Assembly (NCBI GenBank): GCA_020435415.1 | Contig: JAGQZQ010000009.1 | Coordinates: 1 to 60,807, forward strand | Origin: Flavobacteriales bacterium | GTDB taxonomy: Bacteria; Bacteroidota; Bacteroidia; JACJYZ01 | Length of the DNA: 60,807 nucleotides | Direction: 5' to 3' | Made by a program: the position numbers and the translations under genes | The notes under the pieces: model-generated | Told to the model about the DNA's origin: nothing | Database searches by the model: none | Seen by the model: the letters and a program-made list of their open reading frames with translations, nothing else | Shown: positions 1 through 8,205 of the stretch, one piece after another | How positions within the stretch are numbered: the stretch's first letter is position 1 | How the letters are laid out: each line of letters begins with the position of its first letter

Positions 1-835
1 CAGGCCAGCTATCGGCGATTTTCTGGCGACGATCAGGTTCATAAATGACTTCAAAATCTGGGATATGTTTTTTTATTTCCCGGGCGATTTCACCAGGGGT
101 AAAACTCATACTGGTAATGTTGTATGATGATCGGATCGATATCCTATCCGCAGGTGCATCCATTAATTCCAATGTGGCCCTGACTGCATCCGGCATGTAC
201 ATCATTGGTAGCCGGGTATCTTCGTTAAGAAAACAGGTATAGGCCCGTGTTTTTACTGCCTGATGAAAGATGTGAACGGCATAATCGGTGGTTCCGCCGC
301 CCGGCATCGTTTTACTTCCTACAATGCCCGGGTACCTCAGACCGCGAACATCAGCCCCGTATTTCTGATGGTAATATTCACACCATCGTTCACCGGCCAA
401 CTTTCCTATTCCATATACCGTATTCGGTTCGGTTATCGTGCGTTGTGCTGTTTGTTCTCGGGGTGTTGTCGGTCCGAAAACGGCAATGGAACTCGGCCAG
501 AATATTTTTTGGATCTTATTCTCCCTGGCTAACTCCAGCACATTGAAAAGTCCCTCCATATTTAACTTCCAGGCCAGTTCCGGTTTCTCTTCCGCAACTG
601 CAGAAAGCAACGCCGCGAGCAGATAAACCTGCGTTACATTATATTTCTCTACAACCGAATTTAATGCGGTCCTGTCCATGACATCCAGCAATTCAAACGG
701 ACCTTCCTCCGACCATGAACCTGCGGGCCTTATGTCCGAACAAATAACATTTTCAAGACCAAATTTTTGCCTTAACCCCGAAGCCATTTCAGCACCGATC
801 TGACCGGAGGCACCAATAACAAGGATTCTTTCCAT
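1..835 (-). CDS. NAD-dependent epimerase/dehydratase, probable L-threonine 3-dehydrogenase (3' end outside window)
   Basis: This gene is read leftward from an ATG at 835 and runs off the left edge, so only about 278 residues are present. The N-terminus has the Rossmann pattern G8-A-S-G11-Q-I-G14, and the short-chain dehydrogenase pair Y141-G-I-G-K145 follows a serine pair at 115-116. These mark an extended SDR enzyme. The run ending in R-Y-P-G near residue 190 and the G-G-G-T-T-D-Y segment after it resemble the UDP-galactose-epimerase-like L-threonine dehydrogenases, which convert threonine to 2-amino-3-ketobutyrate with NAD. The specific substrate is inferred; the superfamily is certain. A -7 promoter box lies at 861-868, which implies a leader of about 20 nt. 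The gene is divergent from the thioesterase gene at 945. Confidence 0.85.
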   Translation of the reverse strand, partial: MERILVIGASGQIGAEMASGLRQKFGLENVICSDIRPAGSWSEEGPFELLDVMDRTALNSVVEKYNVTQVYLLAALLSAVAEEKPELAWKLNMEGLFNVLELARENKIQKIFWPSSIAVFGPTTPREQTAQRTITEPNTVYGIGKLAGERWCEYYHQKYGADVRGLRYPGIVGSKTMPGGGTTDYAVHIFHQAVKTRAYTCFLNEDTRLPMMYMPDAVRATLELMDAPADRISIRSSYNITSMSFTPGEIAREIKKHIPDFEVIYEPDRRQKIADSWP

Positions 836-860
836 GAAAAGTTCTACTCTGTTTCAAAAA

Positions 861-868
861 CAAAAGTA
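861..868 (-). promoter_or_regulatory. Candidate Bacteroidota -7 box for the epimerase gene
   Basis: On the minus strand this reads TACTTTTG, an exact match to the Bacteroidota -7 consensus TAnnTTTG. Transcription would begin near 854, about 20 nt before the ATG at 835. No clean -33 TTTG was found at the usual distance. Confidence 0.45.
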
Positions 869-913
869 GAATTTTATCCTCTACCATAAAACCTGATGAT
901 TGGCCGATTCTGA

Positions 914-921
914 TAACTTTG
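914..921 (+). promoter_or_regulatory. Candidate -7 box for the thioesterase gene
   Basis: TAACTTTG matches TAnnTTTG exactly. Start of transcription would fall near 928, so the in-frame TTG at 900 lies upstream of it. This supports the ATG at 945 as the true start. Confidence 0.45.
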
Positions 922-944
922 TGCACAGCCAATCAATTGAGACC

Positions 945-1463
945 ATGAAAACAAAAACGCCCAAAGAATCGCTCACGATTCTTACAGAGATCGTGTTACC
1001 GAATGAAACCAACACGTTGGATAACCTGATGGGAGGTCAGTTGCTGCACTGGATGGATATCGCCGGTGCGATCGCTGCCCACCGCCATTGCCGGAGGGTT
1101 GTGGTTACCGCATCGGTGAATAATGTTTCCTTCGGCCAGCCCATTAAGAAGGGTGACATATTGACCATTGAAGCAAAAGTCTCCCGGGCATTCAAGTCAT
1201 CAATGGAAGTCTTTCTTGAAGTATGGGTGGAAGGAACCGGTGAAAATAAAATCAAAGCAAATGAAGCCATTTATACATTCGTGGCCGTAGATCAGCGTGG
1301 AAGCCCCATTGAAGTACCGGAACTGACACCGGAAACGGAATTGGAAAAGGCCCGCTTTGATGGTGCACTGCGTAGAAAGCAACTCAGTCTGATTCTGGCA
1401 GGAAAAATGAAGCCGGATGATGCGACGGAACTCAAAGCGTTATTCTTTCCAAAGGAAGCCTAG
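945..1463 (+). CDS. Acyl-CoA thioesterase, hot-dog fold
   Basis: The protein of 172 residues has one hot-dog domain. Near its N-terminus is the helix G-G-Q-L-L-H-W-M-D-I-A-G, which in YciA/BFIT-type acyl-CoA thioesterases carries the catalytic aspartate. The following strand V-V-T-A-S-V-N-N-V-S-F also fits. It should hydrolyse acyl-CoA in the cytosol; chain-length preference cannot be read. The ATG at 945 was chosen because a TTG start at 900 would precede the -7 box at 914-921. The TAG stop overlaps the stop of the convergent GT9 gene: both share the palindrome CTAG at 1460-1463. Confidence 0.85.
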   Translation: MKTKTPKESLTILTEIVLPNETNTLDNLMGGQLLHWMDIAGAIAAHRHCRRVVVTASVNNVSFGQPIKKGDILTIEAKVSRAFKSSMEVFLEVWVEGTGENKIKANEAIYTFVAVDQRGSPIEVPELTPETELEKARFDGALRRKQLSLILAGKMKPDDATELKALFFPKEA

Positions 1464-2473
1464 TTCATTATATCCAGGCAAAATGTGGCAATGGCTTCGG
1501 TGTCCTGGTTCACCATGCATTTGAAATGCTTTTTCGGGCAGCTGTCAAAGCCGATCTTACTGCATGGTCGACATCTCAGTTCTTTTACTTCTGCTGAGAA
1601 CCATGGGGTATTTGAATGTTTACCGTAGTATGGTCCCATTCCGAAAGCCGGAACCGTATTTCCCCATAATACCGCCATGGGAACCTGAAATGCCGCACCC
1701 ACGTGCATCAGTCCGGTATCATGCGTAACCAGACAACGGGCATGCCTGACAAGCCGGGCGGATTCCATCAGACTTCGGTTTCCGCATGCATTGTATATTT
1801 CTGCTTGTGGCAACAGGTTCATGATGATTTCGGCCTTTTCGCTTTCCATTGAGCCACCTAGCAGAACGGTAGGTTTGTTGATCTTCCGGATAATCGCTGC
1901 CAGGCCTTCAGGTGGCATGCATTTTGTCTCATGCTGAGCCCCGATCACTACTCCGAGGTAACCATCGGAATACAATGGCGGTAAAATTTCCTCCGGTGTT
2001 GTTGTTGTCGGATCCAGATAAAAATCCAATCCATGATTGTCGGGTTTGACGCCAAGGCTTCTCGCAGCTTTAAAATAACGGTCTACAACGTGGATATCTG
2101 GCATCACATTAATCTTCCCTTGAACCAATAACCATTTGCGAATATTCAGTTTTGGAAATGAATGCGATTTGGATTTGACTGCCCGCTTTACCCTGGCCGA
2201 GCGAAAATTCTTATGGAGATCAATCACCAGATCATAATTTCCTTCGGTTAGCAGAGGTACAATCTCGGAAAGCGACTGGTCAAAATAATGGCATCTGGAA
2301 ATATTAGGGTTCTCCCTGATCACGTCCAGAAACCGGCGTTTGGTCAGAAAGTCTATTTCAATATCCGGTCGTTGTTGCTTGATCGCACGGAGTAGCGGAC
2401 TGGTTAACAGTACATCGCCAATGGAGCTCAGCCGGATGACAAGTATCTTCAAAATGTTGATTTTGTAGCCCAA
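1460..2473 (-). CDS. Glycosyltransferase family 9 (ADP-heptose:LPS heptosyltransferase-like)
   Basis: The protein has about 337 residues. The opening K-I-L-V-I-R-L-S-S-I-G-D-V-L-L-T-S-P-L segment is the GT9 signature, and the C-terminal half has H-D-T-G-L-M-H-V-G-A-A-F, the donor-binding region of WaaC/WaaF heptosyltransferases. A cysteine-rich patch near the C-terminus (C-R-P-C, then two more cysteines about 10 and 16 residues on) is seen in many Bacteroidota members. Its probable role is transfer of a heptose-like sugar to the lipid A core at the inner membrane. The start is uncertain: TTG at 2473 or TTG at 2452, which sits directly before K-I-L-V. No ATG is available in this part of the frame. 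Confidence 0.87.
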   Translation of the reverse strand: MGYKINILKILVIRLSSIGDVLLTSPLLRAIKQQRPDIEIDFLTKRRFLDVIRENPNISRCHYFDQSLSEIVPLLTEGNYDLVIDLHKNFRSARVKRAVKSKSHSFPKLNIRKWLLVQGKINVMPDIHVVDRYFKAARSLGVKPDNHGLDFYLDPTTTTPEEILPPLYSDGYLGVVIGAQHETKCMPPEGLAAIIRKINKPTVLLGGSMESEKAEIIMNLLPQAEIYNACGNRSLMESARLVRHARCLVTHDTGLMHVGAAFQVPMAVLWGNTVPAFGMGPYYGKHSNTPWFSAEVKELRCRPCSKIGFDSCPKKHFKCMVNQDTEAIATFCLDIMN

Positions 2474-2478
2474 AAATA

Positions 2479-2512
2479 AAAAAACCCCGATCCTTCCGGA
2501 CCGGGGTTTTTT
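2479..2512 (-). terminator. Rho-independent terminator after the lipoprotein gene, bidirectional shape
   Basis: An 11-bp stem (A6-CCCCG paired with CGGGG-T6) with a 12-nt loop lies 16 nt past the stop of the lipoprotein gene. A and T tracts on both sides would let it work in either direction, but only the leftward transcript ends here. Confidence 0.85.
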
Positions 2513-2527
2513 AACTTCTTATGCTGA

Positions 2528-2935
2528 TTACTTTGCTACAAGCTGGGTTTGATCATTGTTACTGTCTTTGATCCACAGTTCTTTGCTTGTCAACCTGAGG
2601 ATAGTCACTTTATCCGTGGAACTGACCGATCCGACAGTAGTTGTAAAAACAATTCCTTCCTTTTTATCGTCAAAGTCCCATGTAAAAGCAGTTGAAGATG
2701 CACCGCCATCAACCGAAACGGTTTGGTCCTCCTTTAGTTCATAAGTGTGCTTCGGACTTGGCGTTGACTCGTTTCCATTGCTGTCAATGTATTTGGACTC
2801 TTCCCAAACCCTTTGAATACGCGCCTTTTTGGACTTGAAGCTGATCATGGGACCTTCTTCATACTTCTTACATCCGGTAAACATGGCTCCGGCTACAAAC
2901 ACCAGGGCAAGGGCAAACTTTGATGCATTTCTCAT
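2528..2935 (-). CDS. Small lipocalin-like lipoprotein, function unknown
   Basis: The protein of 135 residues starts with a lipoprotein signal peptide: a basic start, a hydrophobic stretch, and the lipobox F-T-G-C at residues 19-22. The remainder is rich in beta strands, with a W-E-E-S motif near residue 45, a lysine-rich start and tryptophans in the middle. This resembles the small lipocalin-like domains common in Bacteroidota lipoproteins. It is probably anchored in the outer or inner membrane, facing the periplasm. It is monocistronic, with a -7 box at 2959-2966 and a terminator at 2479-2512. No enzyme motif is visible. Confidence 0.75.
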   Translation of the reverse strand: MRNASKFALALVFVAGAMFTGCKKYEEGPMISFKSKKARIQRVWEESKYIDSNGNESTPSPKHTYELKEDQTVSVDGGASSTAFTWDFDDKKEGIVFTTTVGSVSSTDKVTILRLTSKELWIKDSNNDQTQLVAK

Positions 2936-2958
2936 GTTATGATAGTTTAGTTGGTTTG

Positions 2959-2966
2959 CAAATGTA
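2959..2966 (-). promoter_or_regulatory. Candidate -7 box for the lipoprotein gene
   Basis: On the minus strand this reads TACATTTG, an exact TAnnTTTG match. It implies a start near 2952 and a leader of about 17 nt. The -33 region has only GTTG, at a short spacing. Confidence 0.45.
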
Positions 2967-3096
2967 GGAAATTAACGGTGCACAACCATTTCCGGGATAT
3001 TATGGAATGTGATGTGATCATCACAATGCCTCATTTGTTTGCAAAGCTTATGCCAGATTTGCTATTCCTTATCAGGCATACTTGCATCAATAAAGC

Positions 3097-3104
3097 TATT
3101 TTTG
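3097..3104 (+). promoter_or_regulatory. Candidate -7 box immediately before tatD
   Basis: TATTTTTG fits TAnnTTTG and ends 4 nt before the tatD ATG at 3109. If used, the transcript would be leaderless or nearly so. No -33 box was found at the normal spacing. Confidence 0.3.
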
Positions 3105-3108
3105 CCCT

Positions 3109-3876
3109 ATGATCCTGACCGATACCCATACCCATCTTTACCTGGATGAATTCAAGGATGATCTTGACGAGGTGTTGCAGCGTTGTGAAGAAGCGGGGGT
3201 GTCCCGGTTTTTTCTTCCTGATATCCACCCTGACCACACCGGGGCATTGCGTTCTCTTGTTGCCAGGGACCCGGACAAGTTTTTCCCGATGACCGGCCTG
3301 CATCCGTGTTATGTAGATCACGATTTTGAAAAACACACAGATCGGGTGATCTCCGACGCAAAAACGGGAAACTTCTGCGCCATCGGGGAGATCGGGATTG
3401 ATCTTTACTGGGATAAATCCACCCTGGATATCCAGGAAAAGGCTTTTCGGAAGCAGGTCGAATGTGCATACGAAAACGGGCTCCCTATTGTGATACATTC
3501 CAGGGAATCCATAGACCTGATCCTTGACATCCTCTCGACCTACGATCACCGGAAGCTGAACGGCATCATGCATTGTTTTACAGGAACCATAGCTCAGGCA
3601 AACAGGGCGATATCGCTGGGTTTGATGTTGGGGATCGGCGGGGTTCTCACTTTTAAAAATGCCGGGCTCGATGCTGTGGTAGCTACCCTTGAACTCGAGC
3701 ATCTTGTCTTGGAAACCGATTCACCTTACCTGGCCCCGACACCCCATCGCGGAAAGCGAAATGAAAGCAGCTATCTTCGTATCATTGCCGAAAAACTGGC
3801 AACCATCAAAGAAACTTCTTTGGAAGTGATTGCGGAGATCACCACAAGCAATTCAAAAAAGATATTCAACCGATGA
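3109..3876 (+). CDS. tatD: TatD family metal-dependent deoxyribonuclease
   Basis: The protein of 255 residues shows all metal ligands expected in TatD hydrolases: H7 and H9 in T-H-T-H, E94 in G-E-I-G-I-D, H130 in V-I-H-S-R-E, H155 in M-H-C-F-T-G, and D204 in L-E-T-D-S-P-Y-L-A-P. TatD-family enzymes are TIM-barrel nucleases and hydrolases that use two divalent metals, often acting on DNA 3' ends in the cytosol. The exact substrate of this member cannot be read. The stop codon overlaps the ATG of the asparaginase gene by 4 nt (ATGA), so the two are translationally coupled. Confidence 0.93.
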   Translation: MILTDTHTHLYLDEFKDDLDEVLQRCEEAGVSRFFLPDIHPDHTGALRSLVARDPDKFFPMTGLHPCYVDHDFEKHTDRVISDAKTGNFCAIGEIGIDLYWDKSTLDIQEKAFRKQVECAYENGLPIVIHSRESIDLILDILSTYDHRKLNGIMHCFTGTIAQANRAISLGLMLGIGGVLTFKNAGLDAVVATLELEHLVLETDSPYLAPTPHRGKRNESSYLRIIAEKLATIKETSLEVIAEITTSNSKKIFNR

Positions 3877-4895
3877 GAAGATCTTCTCTTTTACTCATTT
3901 ATACAGGCGGCACCATAGGCATGGTGACCGACGCCAAGGACGGCAGTCTGAAGCCGTTTGATTTTACGCATATCACTGATCAGATACCAGAGATATCACG
4001 GTTCGATCTCTCTATTTCTACCCATTCCTTCTCCAGGCCGATTGATTCATCCAACATGACACCGGAGACATGGATAGAACTCGCCCAAATCATTTATGAT
4101 CAATATGACCGGCATGATGGGTTCGTCATACTGCATGGATCGGATACCATGGCATTCACCGCATCCGCACTCAGTTTTCTGCTGGAAGGGCTGAACAAAC
4201 CGGTGATCCTGACCGGATCCCAATTGCCAATCGGCATCATTCGCACCGATGCAAGGGAAAACCTCGTGACTGCCATTGAGATCGCTTCCTCGCAAAATCC
4301 GGTCATCCCTGAAGTCTGCATCTATTTTGAATACCATCTATATAGAGGAAATCGCACCAGTAAGATCAATGCAGAAGAATTTGCTGCCTTCCATTCGTTT
4401 AATTACCACCCTCTGGCCACCGCTGGTGTGCATTTGCGATACAATAACAACCACCTTGAATCACCCGGCGAACGTAAGCTTGCCATTCATAAGAAGATGG
4501 ACGCTTCGGTGGTAATCCTGAAGATCTTTCCGGGAATCAGGGAAGAGGTCGTGCACGCCATGCTAAATATACCAGGATTAAAAGGCGTGATCCTTGAGAC
4601 ATATGGCTCAGGCAACGCACCTACGGTATCATGGCTGGAGACCATGCTGACCGAAGCCGTAAATAAAGGTATTGTTGTCGTGAATGTGACGCAATGCCTT
4701 GGTGGTGCCGTAGAGCAGGGAAAGTATGAGACCAGTATTCACCTGGAAAGGGCGGGGGTTATCAGCGGGGGAGATATGACCACTGAAGCAGCCCTGACTA
4801 AACTTATGTTTCTGCTTGGCTCCGAACAGGATATTTCGGAGGTTGCTAAAAGAATCCGAACACCCCTGGCCGGTGAAATGACACCGGAAGATTAG
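3873..4895 (+). CDS. ansA: Type I L-asparaginase
   Basis: The protein of 340 residues has both asparaginase signatures. The first is Y-T-G-G-T14-I-G, with the nucleophilic threonine. The second is H88-G-S-D91-T-M, where a serine replaces the more usual threonine. The length, the lack of a signal peptide and the segment K-P-V-I-L-T-G-S-Q-L-P fit the cytoplasmic type I enzyme, which hydrolyses asparagine to aspartate and ammonia. The start ATG overlaps the tatD stop by 4 nt, and the TMTC-like gene begins 20 nt past the stop, so the three probably form one operon. Confidence 0.93.
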   Translation: MRRSSLLLIYTGGTIGMVTDAKDGSLKPFDFTHITDQIPEISRFDLSISTHSFSRPIDSSNMTPETWIELAQIIYDQYDRHDGFVILHGSDTMAFTASALSFLLEGLNKPVILTGSQLPIGIIRTDARENLVTAIEIASSQNPVIPEVCIYFEYHLYRGNRTSKINAEEFAAFHSFNYHPLATAGVHLRYNNNHLESPGERKLAIHKKMDASVVILKIFPGIREEVVHAMLNIPGLKGVILETYGSGNAPTVSWLETMLTEAVNKGIVVVNVTQCLGGAVEQGKYETSIHLERAGVISGGDMTTEAALTKLMFLLGSEQDISEVAKRIRTPLAGEMTPED

Positions 4896-4915
4896 GTGGT
4901 GAATTTATTGCCGGT

Positions 4916-6952
4916 ATGAGCAAAAAGAAAAGACAGACTCCCAGGACTATAGACAAGCAGACAGATAGCGCTTCGTCTTCCACTATGCGGGCTTCGTATA
5001 AAACACCGGGCTGGATTATCTTTTTTGCTTCTGTTGTGGTCTATATCCACACCATCGGATTTGATTATGCGCTGGATGACAAACTCTACGTCACCCATAA
5101 CCAATTTACCAAACAAGGGTTATCCGGTATAAAGGACCTGGCAACCAATGATCTTCTGGTGGGCTTCTTTGGCAAGGATAAAAAGCTGCTTTCAGGCGGA
5201 CGTTATCGCCCATTGCCACTGATCACCTTTGCGCTTGAGGTGGAGATGTTCGGTCAAAATCCACACATCAGTCACTTCGTCAACCTGATATTATACGGTG
5301 CTACGTGTGTTCTGCTTTTTCTGATTCTCATAAAGATTTTTCCTCCGGAGAAAGAAAGGCATTGGGCACGCTCCCTGGCATTTGGCGCAACGCTGTTGTT
5401 TGCTCTTCACCCTCTCCACACTGAGGTCATTGCCAATATCAAAAGCCGGGATGAGATGATGAGTCTCCTTGGCGCATTGGGTAGTTTGTGGTTCTTGCTG
5501 CGCTATGCAGATACGCCTTCAACCAAAGCTTTGGGCTGGGCCTTTCTTTGTTTTACCTGTGCATTGTTCTCCAAGGAGTCCACCGTCACCATGCTTGGGG
5601 CAATACCTGTTACCTTGTTCTACTTCTCAGGGAAGGACCTGAAAACACAAGTAAGGATGGCGGCCCCCTTGTTTCTGGCCTTTGCCGGGTATATGGTAGT
5701 TCGGTTATCGTTATTGGAAGACAACACCCAGGAGGTTCATGAATTACTTAATAACTCTTATGAAGAAGCAACCGGTGCGCAAAAATATGCCACCATCTTT
5801 TATACGATGGGGCTATATATTAAGCTCCTGATATTTCCGCACCCTTTAACCAATGACTATTTTCCATATCATATTTCGCTGGTTAACTGGTCGCATCCGT
5901 TGGTGCTGCTTTCCCTGCTTATATATGCGAGCATGATTGTGGTGGGCCTTCGTGGTATACGCAAGCGTACCGTTGCCTCGTGGGCGATCTGGTTTTTTCT
6001 CATCACCTTTTCACTATTCACCAACCTGGTATTTCCGATCGGTTCGTTTATGAATGAGCGTTTCATGTATGTTCCATCCATTGCCTTTTGTGTGCTGGCA
6101 GCTTATACACTTGGCCCCGTATTGCGAAATCGATTTTCCACAGAAGCCGCACATCAAAAGTTCTATACTGCGGTAGCTGGAATTGTGTTGTTCGCATTCG
6201 CCATAAAGACCGCGCATCGAAGCAATGCGTGGAAGGACGACTACACTTTATCCATTACGGATGTGGCACTTTCACCAAACAGCACCAAGGCCAACATGTC
6301 GGCGGGAGCTGCCCTGCTTGAGAAGGCCAATGCGTTGCAGGATCAAAACCAACGTCATGCACTGGCCAACGAAGCCATAGGATACCTGAACCGTTCATTG
6401 CAAATCTACCCGAATTACAAACAACCCATGTTGCTTCTGGGGAATGCATATTATATGCTTGGACAATATGAAACGGCCTACCTGGGATACAGCAGGGCAT
6501 TGCAGATGGATAACCAATTCAAGGATGCAAAAAACAATCTGGAGTTTCTGGGGGATACCACCTCAGGGGCCAGACAATTCCAGGTGGCGGAAAAATGTTA
6601 TCTCACCCTGCTCCAATACACACCGGATGATGTAAGGGTGTATGGCAAACTCGGGCAGCTGTATGGCCGGGACCTCGGCGACATGGCCAAGGCGCAGAGC
6701 TACCTGGAAAAGGCCATGAACATTGATCCGAACAACAGTGACATTCTCCAGAAACTGGCCATTGTATATTCTTTGACTGGCAACAATAACGAAGCCCTGG
6801 AGACGTTTCTCAAAGCATACAGGCTGAATCCTAAGAATGCCCATGTACTAATGAACATAGGTATCACCTACCGCAATATGGGTGACGAGGCCAAAGCCAC
6901 AGAGTACCTCAATCAGGCGTTTGAATTGAACCCCTCCTTACAGAAACGTTAA
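4916..6952 (+). CDS. TMTC-like multi-pass membrane protein with C-terminal TPR repeats
   Basis: The protein of 678 residues begins with a basic cytoplasmic tail, followed by about ten hydrophobic segments between residues 33 and 440. It ends in a block of tetratricopeptide repeats from about residue 455 to the C-terminus, with repeat starts marked by A-L-x-x-N-P/D-N-N patterns. The first loop contains A-L-D-D-K, and a later loop has Y-R-P-L-P-L-I-T-F and H-P-L-H-T-E. These match GT-C glycosyltransferases of the PMT/TMTC type, which use polyprenol-linked sugars on the periplasmic side. Transfer of a sugar to exported proteins is inferred from the fold and not shown. The gene follows ansA by 20 nt. 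Confidence 0.8.
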   Translation: MSKKKRQTPRTIDKQTDSASSSTMRASYKTPGWIIFFASVVVYIHTIGFDYALDDKLYVTHNQFTKQGLSGIKDLATNDLLVGFFGKDKKLLSGGRYRPLPLITFALEVEMFGQNPHISHFVNLILYGATCVLLFLILIKIFPPEKERHWARSLAFGATLLFALHPLHTEVIANIKSRDEMMSLLGALGSLWFLLRYADTPSTKALGWAFLCFTCALFSKESTVTMLGAIPVTLFYFSGKDLKTQVRMAAPLFLAFAGYMVVRLSLLEDNTQEVHELLNNSYEEATGAQKYATIFYTMGLYIKLLIFPHPLTNDYFPYHISLVNWSHPLVLLSLLIYASMIVVGLRGIRKRTVASWAIWFFLITFSLFTNLVFPIGSFMNERFMYVPSIAFCVLAAYTLGPVLRNRFSTEAAHQKFYTAVAGIVLFAFAIKTAHRSNAWKDDYTLSITDVALSPNSTKANMSAGAALLEKANALQDQNQRHALANEAIGYLNRSLQIYPNYKQPMLLLGNAYYMLGQYETAYLGYSRALQMDNQFKDAKNNLEFLGDTTSGARQFQVAEKCYLTLLQYTPDDVRVYGKLGQLYGRDLGDMAKAQSYLEKAMNIDPNNSDILQKLAIVYSLTGNNNEALETFLKAYRLNPKNAHVLMNIGITYRNMGDEAKATEYLNQAFELNPSLQKR

Positions 6953-7062
6953 ATAACAGGACAATTCTCAACCTGTTGTTTCGTCAAATTTCTCCACGCA
7001 TTCCGAAGCAGGATATTGTAAATCCCGAAGAGCGGTTGTCTAATCTTGACACAAGTTGCTTG

Positions 7063-7090
7063 TTTGGGAAATAATATTTTTTGTAATTTG
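7063..7090 (+). promoter_or_regulatory. Candidate promoter of the tRNA-Ser gene
   Basis: A -33 TTTG at 7063-7066 is followed after 17 nt by TAATTTG at 7084-7090, one base short of the TAnnTTTG consensus. The predicted start lies about 35 nt before the tRNA. Confidence 0.4.
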
Positions 7091-7132
7091 GCTGCCCTGT
7101 TACGATATCCCTTTACGGGATGTATACGAAAT

Positions 7133-7223
7133 GGAGAGGTGGCCGAGTGGCTGAAGGCGCACGCTTGGAAAGCGTGTATACTCCAAAAGGGTATCGAGGG
7201 TTCGAATCCCTCTCTCTCCGCCA
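7133..7223 (+). tRNA. tRNA-Ser (anticodon GGA)
   Basis: A 91-nt cloverleaf with a 7-bp acceptor stem (one terminal G-T wobble), a T arm of GAGGG/CCCTC around TTCGAAT, and an anticodon stem CACGC/GCGTG at 7160-7164 and 7172-7176. The loop is TTGGAAA, with anticodon GGA at 7167-7169, reading UCC and UCU serine codons. It has the long variable arm of class II tRNAs, G73 as discriminator and an encoded CCA end at 7221-7223. Confidence 0.97.
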
Positions 7224-7226
7224 GCA

Positions 7227-7273
7227 CAGATGCCGGGGACGAAAGAAGGGATAGGGCATCTGAAGTATTTTTT
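7227..7273 (+). terminator. Terminator after tRNA-Ser
   Basis: A perfect 8-bp stem (CAGATGCC at 7227-7234 with GGCATCTG at 7255-7262) encloses a 20-nt purine-rich loop. A run of six T follows at 7268-7273, a few bases after the stem, so the shape is slightly loose. Confidence 0.55.
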
Positions 7274-7351
7274 AATGTCAATTCGGGGTTGTTGCCGCAT
7301 CTTTTTAAACCCTGATTTGATTCAAAGGATGGTTACATACGACAATTATTA

Positions 7352-7359
7352 TATTTTTG
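7352..7359 (+). promoter_or_regulatory. Candidate -7 box for the tolQ/exbB operon
   Basis: TATTTTTG matches TAnnTTTG. Start of transcription would be near 7366, leaving a leader of about 58 nt before the ATG at 7424. No -33 TTTG occurs at the normal distance. Confidence 0.4.
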
Positions 7360-7423
7360 GCATTCCCAAATCAAGTCTGAAACTAAGTTTTAAATTCTGA
7401 ATAACCGTTAACCCTATTTACCC

Positions 7424-8167
7424 ATGAGAAAGCTGTTTGCCTTTTTGTCTATCCTAGGAGTCTTTTTGGTTGGTATGACCCAAACCGTTATGGCACAGGA
7501 TGAAGCTGAAGCCGCCGCCGATGGAGCTGCAGAACCCTCATTCCACCAAATCATTCTAGAAAAATTTGTTGAAGGTGGTCCCATCTTTATGGGTATCGTA
7601 CTGTTGTGTCTGATCATCGGACTGGCCCTTTGCATCGAACGTATTATCTATCTGAACCTGTCAACGGCGAACAATGACAAACTTCTGAATGAGATCGAAG
7701 GAGCCCTTCAATCAGGTGGTGTGGAAGCAGCCAAGGAAGTATGCCGTTCCACCAAAGGCCCGGTAGCAAGTATTTTTTACTCCGGACTTGAAAAGGTGAA
7801 TGAAGGTATTGATGTGGTTGAAAAATCCATCGTTTCTTATGGTGCTGTTCAGATGGGCCTCCTGGAAAAAGGCTTGTCCTGGATATCTCTCTTTATCTCC
7901 CTGGCCCCTATGCTTGGTTTCATGGGTACGGTAATCGGTATGATCGATGCCTTCGATACCATCCAGGCATCCGGTGACATTCAACCGAGCCAGGTAGCGG
8001 GTGGTATCAAGATCGCCCTGTTGACCACCGTATTCGGTCTGATTGTGGCCATGATCCTGCAAGTATTCTACAACTACATCGTTGCCAAAGTGGATTCCCT
8101 GGTAAACAACATGGAAGATTCTTCCATCTCTCTGGTGGACCTGCTGATGAGAAACAGCAGATCCTAA
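7424..8167 (+). CDS. MotA/TolQ/ExbB proton channel family protein
   Basis: The protein of 247 residues has an N-terminal hydrophobic segment ending in M-A-Q-D around residue 26, which reads like a signal peptide. Three further membrane helices follow, at about residues 45-68, 155-178 and 197-220. The last two, with G-F-M-G-T-V-I-G-M-I and G-G-I-K-I-A-L-L-T-T-V-F-G-L-I, form the conserved TolQ/ExbB core. It should pair with the ExbD proteins downstream as a proton-driven motor of the TonB or Tol type in the inner membrane. The added N-terminal helix and acidic linker are a Bacteroidota feature. Confidence 0.93.
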   Translation: MRKLFAFLSILGVFLVGMTQTVMAQDEAEAAADGAAEPSFHQIILEKFVEGGPIFMGIVLLCLIIGLALCIERIIYLNLSTANNDKLLNEIEGALQSGGVEAAKEVCRSTKGPVASIFYSGLEKVNEGIDVVEKSIVSYGAVQMGLLEKGLSWISLFISLAPMLGFMGTVIGMIDAFDTIQASGDIQPSQVAGGIKIALLTTVFGLIVAMILQVFYNYIVAKVDSLVNNMEDSSISLVDLLMRNSRS

Positions 8168-8205
8168 TTCAACCCTTGTTGTTAACGTGACCTTGTGAAA
8201 CGACT

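Noticed and set aside
3031-3702. 223-residue frame opposite tatD
   Set aside because: It is antisense to tatD, whose active-site residues are all present; the opposite frame has no family features.
6955-6977. Possible terminator after the TMTC-like gene
   Set aside because: AACAGG and CCTGTT form only a 6-bp stem, and no T run follows.
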